Under the pieces are notes generated by a model. It worked only from the letters and a program-made list of their open reading frames with translations. It made no database searches and was not told the origin of the DNA. Positions 23,186-25,887 of a DNA stretch of 25,887 nt are shown piece after piece. This stretch comes from Fen-1077 sp964462865 (GTDB lineage Bacteria > Chloroflexota > Dehalococcoidia > Dehalococcoidales > RBG-16-60-22), in NCBI GenBank assembly GCA_964462865.1, contig CAYWZO010000027.1, positions 1 to 25,887 of the forward strand, written 5' to 3'. How positions within the stretch are numbered: position 1 is the first letter of the stretch; the number at the start of each line of letters is the position of its first letter. Made by a program: the position numbers and the translations under genes.

Positions 23186-24607
23186 ATGAATAAAATCAAG
23201 CTGGACACAGGCTATATCACCGGGACGGAGACCGGCGAACCGGGCAAGGAAGTACGCATTTACCGCGGTATCCCTTATGCTGCCCCGCCCATGGGCGAAC
23301 GACGCTGGCAGCCGCCGCAGCCGGCGGCGACCTGGCCGGGCGTAAGGGAATGCACCACTTTCAGTAAGGTGACACCGCAATGTGCCAGCCACTTCCCCGG
23401 TTCAAGTCCTGAAGAATCCGATAAACCGGACCCAAGGCAGGCACTGCCCCAGAGCGAAGACTGCCTTTACCTCAACGTCCTGACGCCAGCAAAAAAAGAT
23501 ACCGCTAAGCTGCCGGTGATGGTCTGGATGCACGGGGGAGGCTTTATCTTCGGCAGCGGCAACGAGGGCCTTTCTAATTTGATTCGGCTGCCTCAACACG
23601 GCGTGGTCCAGGTCAACGTCAACATGCGGCTCGGCCCCATCGGGCTGCTGGCACACCGCCTGCTCTCGCGGGAATCGCCGGAAGGCGTCTCCGGCAACTA
23701 TATGGTGCTGGACATGATCGCCGCCCTGAAATGGGTGCAGAGGAACATCGCCGCTTTCGGCGGCGACCCGCAGAACGTTACCATCTTCGGTGAGTCCGGC
23801 GGCGGCGCCAAGGTCCTCACCCTGACGGCCTCGCCTTTAGCGAAAGGCCTTTTCCACCGGGTCATCGCGGAAAGCGGCAGCCCGGACGGCAAACCTCTGT
23901 CAGAGCTGGAGGCCATGGGCGACATATTCTTCGCCCGGCTGGGGGTAAACGAAGCCGAGGACCCGCTCAAAGCCGCCCGCGCTTTACCCTGGGAAAAAAT
24001 CATAGAAGTCGAGCAAAAGCTCGTCCCCGAGTTTCGCGCCTTCGGACGTGGCGGACTCTGGGATATCGCCGTGGACGGCTGGCTGATGCCGGAAATACCG
24101 CTCGATATTTTCAAGGCAGGCAAGCAGCACGCTGTCCCGTATATACTGGTCGCCAACCTGGGCGAGCTCTCCACGGCGCCAGGGGCGTACCTCATTCCGC
24201 ATTACCTGGCGGAGTTTTCCGGAGCCGCCATAACCGGGGTTAAAGTACACGCCTGTATCTTCGACCAGGTACCGGCACAATGGAAAAAAGAGGGGTGTTT
24301 TTCCACCCATGCCATGGAGCTCGGCTACGTCTTCGGCGACTGGGACAACACCAGCGGTTTCTGGCCGTCGCTTTTGGCCATCGCCGGCAGGGCCGGGGCC
24401 AAATCCCTGGACCCGGGGCTTACGGATGAGGACCGGAAAGTATCCGAAATAATGATGCGGATATGGACTCAATATGCGAAAAACGGTAACCCGAGCGTGG
24501 AAGGACTGATCGACTGGCCAGCCTGGGACAAAACCACCGACCGCTACCTTTATCTGACCTCCAGCCCGGAGATTAAGTCAGGATATTCCAGACTAGTATC
24601 AAAGTAA
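23186..24607 (+). CDS. Type-B carboxylesterase, copy 1
   Basis: This 473-residue alpha/beta-hydrolase belongs to the carboxylesterase type-B family. Marks in order: YRGIPYAAPPMGERRW (26-41), SEDCLYLNV (90-98), the oxyanion-hole segment MHGGGF (115-120), the nucleophile elbow GESGGG with Ser204, the probable acid Glu327 in NLGEL, and His375 in THAMELGYVFG. The elbow reads GESGG where GESAG is usual. No signal peptide is present, so it acts in the cytoplasm. GGAAG precedes the ATG at 23186. The next gene, 12 nt on, is a close paralog. Family members cleave carboxylic esters, including aryl esters and carbamates; the substrate here is not evident. Proximity to the molybdoenzyme operons suggests ester release before ring chemistry (inference). 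Confidence 0.9.
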   Translation: MNKIKLDTGYITGTETGEPGKEVRIYRGIPYAAPPMGERRWQPPQPAATWPGVRECTTFSKVTPQCASHFPGSSPEESDKPDPRQALPQSEDCLYLNVLTPAKKDTAKLPVMVWMHGGGFIFGSGNEGLSNLIRLPQHGVVQVNVNMRLGPIGLLAHRLLSRESPEGVSGNYMVLDMIAALKWVQRNIAAFGGDPQNVTIFGESGGGAKVLTLTASPLAKGLFHRVIAESGSPDGKPLSELEAMGDIFFARLGVNEAEDPLKAARALPWEKIIEVEQKLVPEFRAFGRGGLWDIAVDGWLMPEIPLDIFKAGKQHAVPYILVANLGELSTAPGAYLIPHYLAEFSGAAITGVKVHACIFDQVPAQWKKEGCFSTHAMELGYVFGDWDNTSGFWPSLLAIAGRAGAKSLDPGLTDEDRKVSEIMMRIWTQYAKNGNPSVEGLIDWPAWDKTTDRYLYLTSSPEIKSGYSRLVSK

Positions 24608-24619
24608 GGAGATATCAAC

Positions 24620-25887
24620 ATGGATAAAGTCAAGCTGGATACAGGCGATATTACCGGAACAAAGCTGGGTGAGCCCGGACAGGAGGTGTATTTTTACAGC
24701 GGCATCCCCTACGCCGCCCCGCCCGTGGGCGACCTGCGGTGGCAGCCGCCGCAGCCTCCGACGTCATGGACAGGCGTGCGCGAATGTACCAAATATAGCC
24801 TGCAGCCGGCGCAGCTACCGGACCCCAACATGCCTCCGGAAGTACAAAAATTACCTTCAAGCGAAGATTGCCTTTATTTAAACGTCATAACACCGGCCAA
24901 AAAGGCCGGCGAAAAACTGCCGGTGATGGTCTGGTTCCATGGCGGAGGGCTCCGTTACTTAAGCGCTAACGCGCCATTGTACAATAGCGCGGCCCTTGCC
25001 AACCAAGGCGTCGTCATCGTCACGGTAAATGGCCGGCTGGGCATATTCGGCTTACTTGCCCATCCCCTGATTTCAAAAGAATCGCGCCAGGGCATATCCG
25101 GCAACTATCTGTTCCTGGACCTGATTGCCTCTCTTCAGTGGGTCAAAAATAACATCGCCGCTTTTGGCGGTGACCCGGATAACGTAACCATCTTCGGTGA
25201 GTCCGGCGGCGGCGTCAAGGTCGCCGCTTTAATAGCCTCACCTTTAGCTAAAGGGCTTTTCCACCGTGCCATCTGCGAAAGCGGGGGCAGCCAGATGCAG
25301 GCGCCAACGCTGAAAGAACTAGAAGAGTACGGAGAAAAGTTCTTCGCCAAACTCGGCGTCGCTGCTGAAAAAGACCCCCTGGCTGCGGCGCGCGCCGTAT
25401 CCTGGGAGAAAATCGTCGAGGTTGACCAGGCCATGAACGTGGAATTGGGGCCCCAGTACGTTTTCATGGGCGTCTGGACGATGGCAGTAGACGGCTGGTT
25501 CCTGCCCGATTCGCCGGTGAAAATCTTCCAGGAGGGCAAGCAGAACGCCGTCCCTGTTATGCTCATCGCCAACCTGGGCGAACTCACCGGGCCGGGCTTC
25601 ATCGTATTGCCGCTAATACCGGGCTACGTCAACCTGCTCGCCGCAGCGAGCAAGGCAGGCGTCAAAGGATACGCCGGTATCTTCGACCAGGTACCCGTCA
25701 ACTGGAGACAAGAAGGCGGCATATCCACCCATGCGATGGAATTACACTATGTCTTCGGCCAGCTGGATGATATGGCAGCCTGGAAACATACTTACTTCCT
25801 CTACCGACAGGGCGGGGCAAAATCACCTCTGCCGGTGATTACCGAGGCGGACAGAAAAGTCTCCGAGGCTATGATGCGGATGTGGAC
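24620..25887 (+). CDS. Type-B carboxylesterase, copy 2 (cut by window end)
   Basis: A second esterase begins at ATG 24620, with AAGGAG 9 nt upstream, and runs open to the window edge (422 codons seen). It parallels copy 1 closely, from KVKLDTGDITGTKLGEPG to the last residues before the cut (MMRMW). It has the oxyanion-hole segment FHGGG (106-110), the nucleophile elbow GESGGG with Ser195, a NLGEL segment and the THAMELHYVFG histidine region, so it looks active. The loop after HGGG differs from copy 1 (LRYLSANA against FIFGSGNE), as does the segment before SEDCLYLNV, which suggests different substrate preference. It arose by tandem duplication and shares a transcript with copy 1. Confidence 0.88.
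   Translation, partial: MDKVKLDTGDITGTKLGEPGQEVYFYSGIPYAAPPVGDLRWQPPQPPTSWTGVRECTKYSLQPAQLPDPNMPPEVQKLPSSEDCLYLNVITPAKKAGEKLPVMVWFHGGGLRYLSANAPLYNSAALANQGVVIVTVNGRLGIFGLLAHPLISKESRQGISGNYLFLDLIASLQWVKNNIAAFGGDPDNVTIFGESGGGVKVAALIASPLAKGLFHRAICESGGSQMQAPTLKELEEYGEKFFAKLGVAAEKDPLAAARAVSWEKIVEVDQAMNVELGPQYVFMGVWTMAVDGWFLPDSPVKIFQEGKQNAVPVMLIANLGELTGPGFIVLPLIPGYVNLLAAASKAGVKGYAGIFDQVPVNWRQEGGISTHAMELHYVFGQLDDMAAWKHTYFLYRQGGAKSPLPVITEADRKVSEAMMRMW

Noticed and set aside
1..25887. CRISPR array, phage genes or complete insertion sequence
   Set aside because: No regularly spaced repeats, integrase, phage structural genes or intact transposase were seen on either strand.

Overview
The window is 25.9 kb of moderately GC-rich bacterial DNA from what looks like a strict anaerobe. 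It holds an AOR-type tungsten enzyme, two further molybdopterin oxidoreductases with ferredoxin-type partners, CCG-domain iron-sulfur protein, DUF169 paralogs and a corrinoid-reactivation-like protein. This mix, together with CATTCTGA-type intergenic palindromes, reminds me of uncultured Chloroflexota (Dehalococcoidia-like). That placement is an inference from gene content only. No stretch over 300 bases lacks a gene; the longest gap is 10519-10805.

Left part (1-6462, all minus strand): a tRNA-Arg(CCU) cut by the window edge, an aldehyde:ferredoxin oxidoreductase, a small cupin, two tandem DUF169 proteins behind a clear promoter, a HAD phosphatase that has lost its cap domain, a B12-dependent methionine-synthase-activation-domain protein, and a presenilin-like GxGD membrane protease. 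Two palindromic intergenic elements flank the cupin gene.

Middle (6549-10518, plus strand): a MarR regulator, a zinc-ribbon protein whose reading frame seems to continue past two TAA stops, and a 984-residue MMPL/RND-type exporter. The operon has a near-consensus promoter with direct repeats over the -10 region, and is divergent from the protease gene.

Right-centre (10806-22905): the most interesting part. A minus-strand operon encodes a pyrogallol-phloroglucinol-transhydroxylase-like molybdoenzyme with an extra N-terminal SCP2-like domain, its three-cluster beta subunit with a C-terminal Cna/transthyretin-like domain (apparently starting at ATC), and a flavoprotein / CCG iron-sulfur / flavoprotein set laid out like GlcDEF or D-lactate dehydrogenase modules. 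A LysR regulator is divergent from it. Beyond the regulator lies a second, cytoplasmic molybdopterin oxidoreductase with a minimal two-cluster ferredoxin subunit and its own promoter.

Right end (23059-25887, plus strand): two tandem type-B carboxylesterases, the second cut by the window edge. Taken together, a plausible reading (inference) is anaerobic breakdown of hydroxylated aromatic or other hydrophobic compounds: esterases release the acid or phenol, molybdoenzymes rearrange or reduce the ring, flavin/iron-sulfur modules carry the electrons, AOR handles aldehydes, and the MMPL pump removes toxic hydrophobics.
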